Positions 41,290 through 50,213 of a stretch of DNA of 64,000 bases are shown piece after piece. The number at the start of each line of letters is the position of its first letter. Within the stretch, counting starts at the first letter, position 1. Source of the stretch: Pseudomonas sp. MWU15-20650 (GTDB lineage: Bacteria; Pseudomonadota; Gammaproteobacteria; Pseudomonadales; Pseudomonadaceae); contig NZ_JALJFG010000026.1 of NCBI RefSeq assembly GCF_023242475.1, positions 1-64,000 of the forward strand, written 5' to 3'. A program made the translations under genes and the position numbers. The notes beneath the pieces are model-generated. The model saw only the letters and a program-made list of their open reading frames with translations. It did no database searches and was not told the origin of the DNA.

Positions 41290-42216
41290 ATGACGTCCAA
41301 GCTCGAACAACTCAAGCAATTCACCACCGTGGTTTGCGACACCGGCGACCTGGAAGCCATCAGCCGCCTGCGCCCGGTGGACGCCACCACCAACCCGTCG
41401 CTGCTGCTCAAGGCTGCCGCCATCCCGCAATACGCCGAGCTGCTGCGCAATGCTGTGAACCTGTCCAAAGGCAACGTCGCGCTGGCCTGCGACCACTTCG
41501 CCGTGTCGGTGGGTGCGGGCATTCTCAAGGTCATCCCGGGGCGCATTTCCACCGAGGTCGACGCGCGCCTGTCCTTCGACGAAGACGCGCTATGGGCCAA
41601 GGCCAACCAGTTGATTGCGCTGTACGACCAGGCCGGCATCGGGCGTGACCGCGTACTGATCAAGCTGGCCTCCACCTGGGAAGGCATCCGCACCGCCGCG
41701 CGCCTGGAAAAAGCCGGTATCCAGACCAACCTGACCCTGTTGTTCTCCTTCGCCCAGGCCGTGGCCTGCGCCGAGGCCGGGGTGTTTTTGATCTCGCCGT
41801 TCGTGGGCCGTATCTATGACTGGTACCGCAAGAACACCGGCCTGGACTACACCGGTGCCGAAGACCCGGGCGTGCAGTCAGTGACGCGTATCTACAACTA
41901 CTACAAGGCCAACACGATCGACACCGTGGTAATGGGCGCCAGCTTCCGCACCCTCAGCCAGATCGAACAGTTGGCCGGGTGTGACCGCCTGACCATCAGC
42001 CCGGACCTGCTGCAAAAACTCGCTGACGATAACGGCCCGCTGCCGCGCGCGTTGGTGCCCGGTGCCGCAGGGGAAACGCGTCAGACGCTGACCGAAGCGC
42101 AATTTCGTTGGGCGTCGAATGAGGATGCGATGGCCACCGAGAAACTGGCCGAAGGCATCCGGCAGTTTGCGCGGGATCAGGAGAAGTTGGAGGCGATGCT
42201 GACGGCCCTGCGATAA
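41290..42216 (+). CDS. tal: Transaldolase
   Basis: A 308-residue cytosolic pentose-phosphate enzyme that transfers dihydroxyacetone between sugar phosphates. The ATG at 41290 follows CGGAG and gives the standard N-terminus (MTSKLEQLKQFTTVVCDTGD). The family motif DATTNPSLLLKAA is near residue 35 and the Schiff-base lysine lies in VLIKLASTWEGI near residue 130. The length is typical of TalB-type enzymes. It is divergent from the first NRPS gene across ~300 bases, which must hold both promoters. I saw no convincing lux-type operator there. Confidence 0.93.
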   Translation: MTSKLEQLKQFTTVVCDTGDLEAISRLRPVDATTNPSLLLKAAAIPQYAELLRNAVNLSKGNVALACDHFAVSVGAGILKVIPGRISTEVDARLSFDEDALWAKANQLIALYDQAGIGRDRVLIKLASTWEGIRTAARLEKAGIQTNLTLLFSFAQAVACAEAGVFLISPFVGRIYDWYRKNTGLDYTGAEDPGVQSVTRIYNYYKANTIDTVVMGASFRTLSQIEQLAGCDRLTISPDLLQKLADDNGPLPRALVPGAAGETRQTLTEAQFRWASNEDAMATEKLAEGIRQFARDQEKLEAMLTALR

Positions 42217-42258
42217 GCATAGGCGTCTACATAACTTTTGAAGGCAGTCATATTCCCC

Positions 42259-42384
42259 TGTGGCGAGCGGGCTCGCCCCGCGTTGGGCTGCGCAGCAGCC
42301 CCAAACCTGGCGCTGAGTTCTTTCAGGAAGCATTTCAGTGCCTTTACTGGGGCCGCTCTGCAACCCAGCGCGAGCAAGCTGTTT
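42259..42384. repeat. REP/BIME-type repeat pair, copy 4
   Basis: Opposed units tggcgagcgggctcgcc / gttgggctgcgcagcagcccc and gcaacccagcgcgagcaagc. It lies after the transaldolase gene, so REP pairs are found on both sides of the lipopeptide locus. Confidence 0.75.
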
Positions 42385-42427
42385 CGGATCCCCGAATCAG
42401 TCCAGGTACTTTTTGCAAAACTCAGAT

Positions 42428-42562
42428 TCAACGATCTTTTCCCAAAACGCCCGCCACAAAGCAGCGCTCGATCTGAAACACGTGCTCTTCATGGTTCTCG
42501 CACCCTGTCAGTGAAAGGGCAGCGGTCACGATGAGCAAAGCGAGCTTCATGTCCTTGATCAT
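42428..42562 (-). CDS. Tiny lipoprotein, unknown function
   Basis: A 44-residue peptide starting at the ATG at 42562, which has a strong AGGAGG ribosome site 7 bases upstream; longer readings have none. It is a lipoprotein precursor: basic head, hydrophobic stretch (MKLALLIVTAALSLTGC), lipobox LTGC, then only ~25 mature residues (ENHEEHVFQIERCFVAGVLG). It begins 28 bases after the stop of the MFS exporter gene on the same strand, so the two are probably co-transcribed. I do not recognise the family. Confidence 0.65.
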   Translation of the reverse strand: MIKDMKLALLIVTAALSLTGCENHEEHVFQIERCFVAGVLGKDR

Positions 42563-42590
42563 ATTCAATCCTCCTGAAGTGCCGCATCCA

Positions 42591-43781
42591 TCAGCTTGGT
42601 GTGCGGGCCACCCCCGTCCCAAACCGCCGAATCGCCAGGCAATAGCCGATCAACGCCAGCGCCGCCAGCAACCCGCCCGCCGCGCCGATCCAGGCGAAGC
42701 CGAAGTGGCTGCCGACCCAGCTGCCCATCAGCGCCCCGCCACCGATACCGATGTTGTAGATGCCGGAGAACATTGCCATGGCCACGTCGGTGGCGTCCGG
42801 CGCCAGCACCAGCACCTTGGACTGCATGGCCAGGCCGAAGCCCATGATCGCCAGGCCCCAGAACACGCTCAGGCCAATGAGGTAGGACTCGGCGCCGCTT
42901 AACGGCAACAGGAGTGCCAGGCACGCCGCGAGCAGGAAGACGGCACTGACCACGAAGAGGTGCGGGTTGAAGCGATGCACCAGGCTGAACAGCAACGAGC
43001 CGATGATGCCTGCGCCGCCGAACACCAGCAGGAACAGGGTCACCACATTACCGCTGAGGCCGGCAACACCTTCGACGAAGGGTTCGATATAGCTGTAGGC
43101 GGTGAATTGCGCGGTGACGGTCATGGCGGTAAGGACGTAGAGCGCCACCAGCGCCGGACGCTTGAACAGCAGCGGCAGGCTGCGCAGGGAACCGGAGTTC
43201 TGGCTCGGCAACCGCGGCAAGGTACGCGCCAGCCAAAACACCAGCGCGGCGGCGAATGCGGCAATCACCAGGAACGTGGTGCGCCAGCCCATGGCTTCGC
43301 CGAGCAAACGGCCGAGGGGAATGCCCAGCACCATCGCCAGGGAGGTCCCGGTGGCGAGCAGGCCGAGGGCTTGCACCTGTTTGCCCTCCGGTGCCAGGCG
43401 CACGGCCAGGGACGCGGTGATCGACCAGAACAACGCATGGGCCAAGGCGATGCCGATTCGGCTGACCATCAACAGGCCAAAACTGGTGGCCACGCTGGAG
43501 AGGATATGGCTGGCGATAAACAGGCCGAACAACACGATCAGCAATTTGCGGCGCTCGACGTTACGCGTGAGCAACATCACCGGCAGCGAGGTCAAGGACA
43601 CGATCCAGGCATAGATGGTGAGCATCAGGCCGACGCTGGACACGGGCATGTCAAAGCTGGCGCCGATGGCACTGAGCAGCCCGACAGGGACGAATTCGGT
43701 GGTGTTGAACACAAACGCGGCCAGCGCGAGGGCGATGACCGGTTGCCAGTTGGCGTGGGGCGTTGCGGCTGAAAGGCTCAT
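42591..43781 (-). CDS. MFS sugar/drug efflux transporter (SotB-like)
   Basis: A 396-residue inner-membrane protein with 12 predicted helices. The N-terminus (ALAAFVFNTTEFVPVGLLSA) is the signature of the SotB/YdhP branch of DHA1 exporters, and the loop after helix 2 carries TRNVERRKLLIVLF. SotB exports arabinose and related sugars; other branch members export drugs, so the substrate is open. A tiny lipoprotein gene follows closely on the same strand. Confidence 0.85.
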   Translation of the reverse strand: MSLSAATPHANWQPVIALALAAFVFNTTEFVPVGLLSAIGASFDMPVSSVGLMLTIYAWIVSLTSLPVMLLTRNVERRKLLIVLFGLFIASHILSSVATSFGLLMVSRIGIALAHALFWSITASLAVRLAPEGKQVQALGLLATGTSLAMVLGIPLGRLLGEAMGWRTTFLVIAAFAAALVFWLARTLPRLPSQNSGSLRSLPLLFKRPALVALYVLTAMTVTAQFTAYSYIEPFVEGVAGLSGNVVTLFLLVFGGAGIIGSLLFSLVHRFNPHLFVVSAVFLLAACLALLLPLSGAESYLIGLSVFWGLAIMGFGLAMQSKVLVLAPDATDVAMAMFSGIYNIGIGGGALMGSWVGSHFGFAWIGAAGGLLAALALIGYCLAIRRFGTGVARTPS

Positions 43782-43893
43782 TGACGGACGCGGTACTCTG
43801 ACGATGATCGAACGGCCACCCAGGACAAGCGCCGCCGCCGAGCATTCTATAGGTTTCTCGGGCCGCTGTTGACGCAGATCGTCGCCCCTGGGC

Positions 43894-44256
43894 TTATGGG
43901 GACGTCAGGGTGATCACGTAGTTGCCTGACCGGATGGGCTTGCCCGCACCGTCCACCAACAGGTAGCGCTGGTCGTAATAACGCCCTTCGCCGCTGTCCG
44001 TCACCAGCCGTAGATGGGGCGCGTTGACGCTGGCCACCGGGGCCAGGCTGCGCACATCGAGGCGGCTGCCACGGCTGGCATTGGAGCAACCGTTCAATTC
44101 CATCACCGCGCCACTGCGCGCATTTGCCGCACACACCGGCTCGACGATACTGCCCTTGAACTCAATGACGCCCTGCCCCACGGTCTGGGCTGCACCACCG
44201 GTACTTGCGCCGAGGCAAAGAAGACCCGCCACTACCGAAATACCGCAAATGTTCAT
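43894..44256 (-). CDS. Secreted type 1 fimbrillin-like protein
   Basis: A 120-residue exported protein: signal peptide to about residue 23 (cleavage near GGAAQ), then GVIEFKGSIVEPVC, the usual N-terminal strand of FimA-type subunits. A second cysteine in LNGCSN could form the subunit disulfide. It ends in a beta-rich ...RSGNYVITLTSP, like the closing strand of chaperone-usher subunits, but is shorter than normal (~160-180). There is no chaperone or usher gene beside it. It may be an orphan subunit or a related periplasmic protein. Confidence 0.6.
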   Translation of the reverse strand: MNICGISVVAGLLCLGASTGGAAQTVGQGVIEFKGSIVEPVCAANARSGAVMELNGCSNASRGSRLDVRSLAPVASVNAPHLRLVTDSGEGRYYDQRYLLVDGAGKPIRSGNYVITLTSP

Positions 44257-44342
44257 GCCGACACTCCTTCCTGGATGATTAAGAAGGTAGTCGTCGGCGT
44301 GGGGGTTAACTTGAAGTCATTGCGCTGTGAATGAGACCTGGG

Positions 44343-45341
44343 TCACGGATCCACCTGCCCCATCAGCTCAGGAATGCTCTCCGGCCGCTTGGCATAGCGC
44401 TGGGCCAGGGCCGCACACACCATCAACTGGATCTGGTGGAACAGCATCAACGGCAGAATCAACACGCCCATGGTGGCCCCGGCAAACAGCACCTGGGCCA
44501 TCGGCACGCCGGTGGCCAGGCTTTTCTTCGAACCGCAGAACAGGATGGTGATGCGGTCTTCCTGGTTAAAGCCCAATGCCTTGCCCAACACGGTGGACGC
44601 CACCAGCACCAGTGCGAGCAGTACGCAGCAAGCAACCACCAGCCCGCCCAGTTCCCACAGCGGGATCTGGTGCCAGATGCCTTCGTTGACCGCTTCGCTG
44701 AACGCGCCATACACCACCAGCAGGATCGAGCCTTGGTCGACGAATTTCAGCCAGGACTTGTTGCGCCCGACCCAGTCACCGATCCAGCGCCGCGCAATTT
44801 GGCCGGCGACGAAAGGCAGCAACAACTGCACGCTGATCTTGAGGATCGCATCGACCGTGGAGCCGCCGTCACCGTGCACGTTGAGCAGCAGGGTCACCAG
44901 CAGTGGTGTCAGGAAGATGCCGAACAGGCTTGAGGCCGCTGCGCTGCAGATCGCCGCCGGGATGTTGCCGCGCGCCAGCGAGGTGAACGCAATCGCCGAT
45001 TGCACCGTGGCCGGCAAGGCGCAGAGGTAGAGCATGCCCATGTACAGGTCTTTACCGATCAGCGGCGACAACACAGGCTTGAGCGCCAGACCCAGCAACG
45101 GGAACAGTACGAAGGTCAGGCTGAACACCAGCAGGTGCAGGCGCCAGTGGCCGGCACCGGCGACGATGGCCTGGCGTGACAGCTTGGCGCCGTGCAGGAA
45201 AAACAGCAGTGCGATGGCCAGGTTAGTCACCCAGCCGAAGGCCACGGCGGTCTGGCCGCTGGCGGGCAGCAGCGAGGCGAGGATCACCGTGGCGATCAGG
45301 GTCAGGGTGAAGTTATCGGGTAGAAAGCGCGGGCGGGTCAT
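44343..45341 (-). CDS. BASS-family (SBF-like) transporter
   Basis: A 332-residue inner-membrane protein with ~9-10 helices. The ATG at 45341 gives the usual MTRPRFLPDNFTLTLIATVI start. Family marks include FLHGAKLSRQAIVAG, ALPATVQSAIAFTSLARGN, and FCGSKKSLATGVPMAQVLF near residue 255. It belongs to the bile acid:Na+ symporter superfamily (YfeH/SBF-like branch), whose bacterial substrates are mostly unknown organic anions. Its start faces that of an AraC regulator ~85 bases away, which probably controls it. Confidence 0.85.
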   Translation of the reverse strand: MTRPRFLPDNFTLTLIATVILASLLPASGQTAVAFGWVTNLAIALLFFLHGAKLSRQAIVAGAGHWRLHLLVFSLTFVLFPLLGLALKPVLSPLIGKDLYMGMLYLCALPATVQSAIAFTSLARGNIPAAICSAAASSLFGIFLTPLLVTLLLNVHGDGGSTVDAILKISVQLLLPFVAGQIARRWIGDWVGRNKSWLKFVDQGSILLVVYGAFSEAVNEGIWHQIPLWELGGLVVACCVLLALVLVASTVLGKALGFNQEDRITILFCGSKKSLATGVPMAQVLFAGATMGVLILPLMLFHQIQLMVCAALAQRYAKRPESIPELMGQVDP

Positions 45342-45426
45342 AAGCAAATCTTCCAGGGGTTGCCAAGAGCATCGTCGCAACTCTAACGTAACGGTTTATT
45401 ACCGACTAACGCCAATGAGCCAGTAA

Positions 45427-46215
45427 ATGCCGCCTAAAGGACACGACAAGACCGTCCGACGCAGTGTGCCCGGGCTGTCCAGCCTGCCACGGCCGGTGTA
45501 TGGGCGCACCGAATCCTTGCCCAACCGGGCGTTGACGCGCCGGCACAGTCACCCGTGGGTGCAGTTGTCCTACGCGATTTGCGGGGTATTGGAGATCCAG
45601 ACCAGTGTCGGCCGCTTCGTCGCGCCCCCCCAGCGCGCGGTGTGGATCCCGGCGGGCGTGCCCCACCGGGTGTTCAGTTCGCCCCATACGGAAATGCGCA
45701 GCCTGTACCTCGATTGCAGCGTCACCGCCTGGGCGGCCGAGCGTTGCCAGGTGCTGGAGGTCAGCAGCCTGTTGCGCGAGTTGATCCGCAGTTTCAGTGA
45801 GTTACCGGTGGAATATGCCGAGGACGGGCCGGATGGGCGCCTGGCCCAAGTGGTGCTCGACCAACTCGCTGCCGCGCCCCAGGTGGACCTGATGCTGCCC
45901 TTACCCCACGACGTGCGGCTGCGGCAGATCTACCGCAGCCTGAACCTGCATCCGGAACAACAGACCACCCTGGGGGATTGGAGCCAGAAACTGGGGGTCA
46001 GCGAAAAGACCCTGAGCCGGTTGTTCCTGAGTGACACCGGGCTGACCTTTCGGGCCTGGCGCCAGCGCCTGCGCTTGCTGAGTGCCCTGCCCGCCCTGGA
46101 GCAAGGCGAGCGGGTGACGGATGTGGCGCTGGGGTGTGGCTATGAATCGACGTCGGCGTTTATCAACGCGTTTCGCCAGCAGTTCGAGAGCACACCCGGC
46201 GAATTCTTCCGCTAA
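45427..46215 (+). CDS. AraC-family transcriptional regulator with cupin sensor
   Basis: A 262-residue regulator. The N-terminal half is a cupin (TRRHSHPWVQLSYAICGVLE, VWIPAGVPHRVF) that would bind an effector. The C-terminal ~100 residues carry two helix-turn-helix units (TLGDWSQKLGVSEKTLSRLF and VTDVALGCGYESTSAFINAF, ending FRQQFESTPGEFFR). It is divergent from the BASS transporter, the expected local target. Confidence 0.88.
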   Translation: MPPKGHDKTVRRSVPGLSSLPRPVYGRTESLPNRALTRRHSHPWVQLSYAICGVLEIQTSVGRFVAPPQRAVWIPAGVPHRVFSSPHTEMRSLYLDCSVTAWAAERCQVLEVSSLLRELIRSFSELPVEYAEDGPDGRLAQVVLDQLAAAPQVDLMLPLPHDVRLRQIYRSLNLHPEQQTTLGDWSQKLGVSEKTLSRLFLSDTGLTFRAWRQRLRLLSALPALEQGERVTDVALGCGYESTSAFINAFRQQFESTPGEFFR

Positions 46216-46254
46216 TTCTCGGGCAATGCGGTTCAAATGTGGGAGGGGCTTGTG

Positions 46255-46334
46255 CCAATGCCAGTCAGTTAAGAAGGAGCGCTGTCACTGTGGCGAGCGG
46301 TAGCTCGTTCTAGCGCTTAACTGACTGGCATTGG
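46255..46334. repeat. 80-base palindromic element with 19-base terminal inverted repeats
   Basis: Perfect terminal arms ccaatgccagtcagttaag (46255-46273) and its complement (46316-46334) enclose a short interior with a second hairpin (cgagc ggta gctcg). It is unlike the REP pairs elsewhere in the window and looks like a small non-autonomous element. Confidence 0.7.
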
Positions 46335-46473
46335 GGGATGCTGCGTAGCGGCGATGTTTAAGACGGGAAAAGAATACTGGGATCTATTGTTATGCAAATA
46401 ATCCCCAAACAAGCGCACGGCTGCTATTGTGCCGCGCTTTGAAATACCGCCACTGACTGCGAGGAAATGGACG

Positions 46474-46902
46474 TTGAACACTGACGATAAAATGACCGGG
46501 GACCTGTTCGAGGTCGATAAGCGCCTGTCACTCAAACCCGTGGTGGACTTCAACGCCTACCTGCGCAGCGCGTTCGTCGATGGCCCGTGCACGTGCGTGC
46601 GTTGCGCCGCCGGCAACGGCGATGAAACCGGCTACGCGTTCCAGCACACCTTTAACTTCGAGGCCAAACCCGTCCAACGGCGCTTCGCCTCAACGGCGGG
46701 CAGCGATGTGTTGATGGCATTGAAGAAAGCGTGGTTGTCCTACACCAAGGCCGAGTTGCCGCTCAGTGGCGTGCTGGCACTGGAGACGGTCAAAGCGTTC
46801 GTCGAGCCGCAGCTGCACAAGCGCCTGGCCCCACTGTTTCTGGCCAGTGGGCTGGTCAAGGATGTCGAGGGCAGCCTTTGCCTGCTGCCACAGGCGGCTT
46901 AG
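46474..46902 (+). CDS. Uncharacterised protein upstream of SF1 helicase
   Basis: A ~142-residue soluble protein. TTG at 46474 is chosen because GAGGAAA lies 8 bases upstream; an ATG at 46429 has no such site. It contains a Cys cluster (PCTCVRCAAGNGDETGY) that could bind metal, then an aromatic/basic stretch and a helical C-terminus (VKAFVEPQLHKRLAPLFLAS). I do not recognise a family. It precedes the 1081-residue helicase gene by 61 bases on the same strand, so the two probably form an operon. Confidence 0.6.
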   Translation: MNTDDKMTGDLFEVDKRLSLKPVVDFNAYLRSAFVDGPCTCVRCAAGNGDETGYAFQHTFNFEAKPVQRRFASTAGSDVLMALKKAWLSYTKAELPLSGVLALETVKAFVEPQLHKRLAPLFLASGLVKDVEGSLCLLPQAA

Positions 46903-46963
46903 AGGCCTGGCCATCTGCGTCGGACAGGGATGATCCGGCGTCAAACACAAAGGACTGAGATTG

Positions 46964-49900
46964 ATGAATCAAGAAACCATCACCCGCTACTGGCACGCCG
47001 TCGAGTTGCTGCAACCCCAGTCGGCACCGAAAATCGAAAAGCGCGACAGCCTGTCTTCATCATTCCTGCATGACTGCAACGCGACACGGCCGGTGATGCC
47101 GTGGTCTGAAGACAGCCCCGTGAGCCGCCAGCAAAGGCCCAAGGGCCGGGTCTGGAGCCACACCCTGTTTGCTCACCTCTATGACAGCCGCACGGTGGCG
47201 GAGGCGCTCAAGCAACTCTACGGCGCCGACCAGGGGTACAAGGAGCCGGCAAAAGGCCGAGAGTCCGCACTCTTCGCGCTGAAGTTCACCGCCCAGGGGC
47301 TGATGGTACAGGACAGCCTGGTGCTTTCCAGCGAAGCCTGGTTTCTGGGCCGCGCCCTGGCGGGGACGGATTGGACACGCGGCTTCGACGACGATCAGAA
47401 ATACCTGCGCGACGACATCAAGGCCCTGATGGGCGGCCAGGTCGATGCCGCGACCCTGGTCACGCTGACGGACAAGATTCGCGGTTTCCTTGGCCTGGAT
47501 GATTTTTTCCGCGAGCCGAGGCTGTTCAGCCACCGCTGGCGCTCCACGCCGATCAAGGAAAAGAACCCCGAACCGGAAGACGACCCGCTTAACAGCTTCC
47601 TGCTCGCAGACCTGGCCGATGTGTCCGACAGCCTGCAAAAAGGCATCGCGAGCCAACCGCTGGCGCAGTATCTGGCACGACACGCCCCGGACAAGCGCCT
47701 GCATGTCGATGATGATGACGCCTCCCTGGCCCTCATCGAACGATTGGCGCCCAAGCATTACCCCGCAGGCTGCTGGCCGGCCGAACACCACTTGGGGCTC
47801 GTGCATTCACAGCAGCTGGCGGTGAACACCCTGATGCACACCTTGAGCGACGGCGAAGGCGTGCTCGGTATCAATGGACCGCCAGGCACCGGCAAGACGA
47901 CCCTGCTGCGCGATTTGCTGGCGGCCGTCGTCAGCCAGCGCGCCGATGCGCTGGCCAGCCTGCCTCGTGCGTCTCAGGCATTTGTCGATGGCCCTCCGGA
48001 ACGCGTGGGCGACGGCAACGACTTTCAGAACATTCACACACTCAACCCGTGCTTGTTCGGATTTGAAATGGTGATCGCCTCGTCCAATAACGGTGCCGTT
48101 GAAAACGTCACCCTGGAACTGCCGCAACTCGACAAGATCGACCCCAGCTGGTTGCCGGATGCTGACTACTTTGGCGAACTGGGCCAGTTGGTCAGCGGCA
48201 ATCCCGCCTGGGGCCTGATCTCGGCCGCCCTGGGCAGCAAAGCCCGGCGCAGAACCTTTATCAGCCGCTACTTCTACGGCGAGCCGCCACGCAAACTCAA
48301 GGCCGGCAGCCCGGAGGAGGATGAAAACGACTGGATGTCGGCACTCGATGCCGACGCCCTCGATGATGATCAGGAAGCGGAGGACGACGTGTCGGACGAG
48401 GCCGATGAGCCAGGTCCGCGTGGCTTCCTGGGGTGGCTCGGGATCCAGGCCGAGATCCACCGCACGACCGCACAACGCCAGAGCACATGGCAACAGGCGG
48501 TGGCGACTTACCAGGCAGCCAAGGCTCACGCCGAGCAATTGAGTGCTGACGCGCAACACCTCAATGATCACCTTCAGGTCTTGCATGCGTTGCGCCGGCA
48601 GATCACCGAACAGGTCGAGGCGCTCAAACAGTTGACCCACAGGATCAGAGAGGCGGATGTTCGAGTCGCGCAACTTGACGACCATGAATTCAAACCCGCA
48701 CAAGAGGCACTGCAACAGTGCCTGAATGAGCGGCAAGAGCACCTCGCGGTCAAGCCCGGCTTCTTCGCCAACCTATTGAGCCTGTGGGGCACACAGCGCC
48801 GCTGGAGTGCGGTACACCAGCTTGTCAACGACAGGCACCGCCTGGCCGAAGATGGCTTTGAACGCGTCAGGCGCACGGCGTTGCGCCTGGCCGCTGAGCG
48901 CAAAGTGCTCAGCGACCTGAGCGATGAGCAGCAGCTTTCACTGAGCAGCCTGCGTGAGCGTCAAGGCCAGCAGACCGCGCAGATCACCGCCCTGGCTCAA
49001 GCGTGCAAGGCCGATCACCTGCTTGCCTGGCTGCGCCACGGCATCATCGGTCGCGGTGACGCCATCGAGCTGATTGAACCGTGGGCAATCAAAGGCTGGC
49101 GGCAGGCTCGCGCCCGCGTGTTCATCCAGGCGCTCAAGCTGCATCAATGCTTCTTCGAGCTGGAAGCCAAGCGCATTCGCGCCAACCTGTATTTCATCAA
49201 CAGTGTGCTGCAGGGCGGTCGCTTTCAGGGCGTCTCGCGCGACGCCATCCGCTCGAGCTGGGCCTCATTGTTCATGCTCGTGCCGGTTTTGAGCAGCACC
49301 TTCGCGTCCTTTGCACGCTCATTCGGTTCGCTGGGTGTCGGCGAAATCGGCTGGCTGCTGGTGGATGAAGCGGGCCAGGCCACGCCGCAGGCGGCTGTGG
49401 GAGCATTGTGGCGGGCCAGACGTGCCGTGCTGGTGGGCGACCCGTTGCAACTCAAGCCCATCGTTACCGTGTCGGAAGCGGTCCTGGAGCACATGCGTAC
49501 CCGCTACCAGGTGGACGAATACTGGGTACCGACTCGTCAGTCCGCGCAAACCCTGGCCGACGAAGCCACCCACTGTGGCCGCATGATGGGCCCTGCGCAC
49601 GACAAGCGCTGGGTCGGCTTGCCTTTGGTGGTGCACCGCCGCTGCGACCGCCCAATGTACGCGCTGGCGAACCGAATCGCCTACGACGGCGTCATGGTCT
49701 TCGGCACCCTCACCCCGCCCCCCGCCAAAGAGACTTCGGCAAGCCTGGCATCGGGCTGGATCCAGGCCAGCGGCCCTTCGTCCGGCAACTGGGTGGCGGC
49801 CGAAGGCGAGGCGCTCAAGCACCTGCTGGCAATCCTGCGTGACGACGGCGTAAGCATTGCCGACATCGCGGTGATTACGCCCTTCCAGGCGGTACGTGAT

Positions 49901-50209
49901 CGCCTCAAGGACCTGCTGCCGCGCAAGATGGTCTACGGCACCATCCACACCATGCAAGGCAAGGAAGCGCCGGTGGTGATCATGGTGCTGGGTGGCAGTA
50001 CCGAAAACCCGGGGGCGCGAGATTGGGTCGTCAGTGAACCCAACTTGCTGAACGTCGCCGCCACGCGGGCCAAGCGCCGGTTTTATGTCATCGGCGACCG
50101 TAACGACTGGCAAAAACGCTCATTGTTTTGTGACGTGATGAGCCTGCTTCCACAGCAGCGGCTGGCGCCGGGGGTCTCGACCGTCAGCGAGGAGCATCAG
50201 CTGGATTAG
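46964..50209 (+). CDS. Large SF1 (UPF1/DNA2-like) helicase-ATPase
   Basis: A ~1081-residue ATPase. The ATG at 46964 has AGGA 8 bases upstream. Helicase motifs, in order: I GINGPPGTGKTTLL (~302); Ia VIASSNNGAVENV (~370); II WLLVDEAGQATPQA (~798) running into III VGDPLQLKP; V TIHTMQGKEAPVVI (~1000); VI NVAATRAKRRFYVIGD (~1030). These place it in the UPF1-like SF1B group acting on DNA or RNA. An acidic linker and a long Gln/Ala/Leu/Arg coiled coil (~450-690) are inserted between Ia and II. The N-terminal ~270 residues are not recognised. No nuclease domain was seen. A role in defence or nucleic-acid repair is inference. Confidence 0.85.
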   Translation: MNQETITRYWHAVELLQPQSAPKIEKRDSLSSSFLHDCNATRPVMPWSEDSPVSRQQRPKGRVWSHTLFAHLYDSRTVAEALKQLYGADQGYKEPAKGRESALFALKFTAQGLMVQDSLVLSSEAWFLGRALAGTDWTRGFDDDQKYLRDDIKALMGGQVDAATLVTLTDKIRGFLGLDDFFREPRLFSHRWRSTPIKEKNPEPEDDPLNSFLLADLADVSDSLQKGIASQPLAQYLARHAPDKRLHVDDDDASLALIERLAPKHYPAGCWPAEHHLGLVHSQQLAVNTLMHTLSDGEGVLGINGPPGTGKTTLLRDLLAAVVSQRADALASLPRASQAFVDGPPERVGDGNDFQNIHTLNPCLFGFEMVIASSNNGAVENVTLELPQLDKIDPSWLPDADYFGELGQLVSGNPAWGLISAALGSKARRRTFISRYFYGEPPRKLKAGSPEEDENDWMSALDADALDDDQEAEDDVSDEADEPGPRGFLGWLGIQAEIHRTTAQRQSTWQQAVATYQAAKAHAEQLSADAQHLNDHLQVLHALRRQITEQVEALKQLTHRIREADVRVAQLDDHEFKPAQEALQQCLNERQEHLAVKPGFFANLLSLWGTQRRWSAVHQLVNDRHRLAEDGFERVRRTALRLAAERKVLSDLSDEQQLSLSSLRERQGQQTAQITALAQACKADHLLAWLRHGIIGRGDAIELIEPWAIKGWRQARARVFIQALKLHQCFFELEAKRIRANLYFINSVLQGGRFQGVSRDAIRSSWASLFMLVPVLSSTFASFARSFGSLGVGEIGWLLVDEAGQATPQAAVGALWRARRAVLVGDPLQLKPIVTVSEAVLEHMRTRYQVDEYWVPTRQSAQTLADEATHCGRMMGPAHDKRWVGLPLVVHRRCDRPMYALANRIAYDGVMVFGTLTPPPAKETSASLASGWIQASGPSSGNWVAAEGEALKHLLAILRDDGVSIADIAVITPFQAVRDRLKDLLPRKMVYGTIHTMQGKEAPVVIMVLGGSTENPGARDWVVSEPNLLNVAATRAKRRFYVIGDRNDWQKRSLFCDVMSLLPQQRLAPGVSTVSEEHQLD

Positions 50210-50213
50210 CCGC

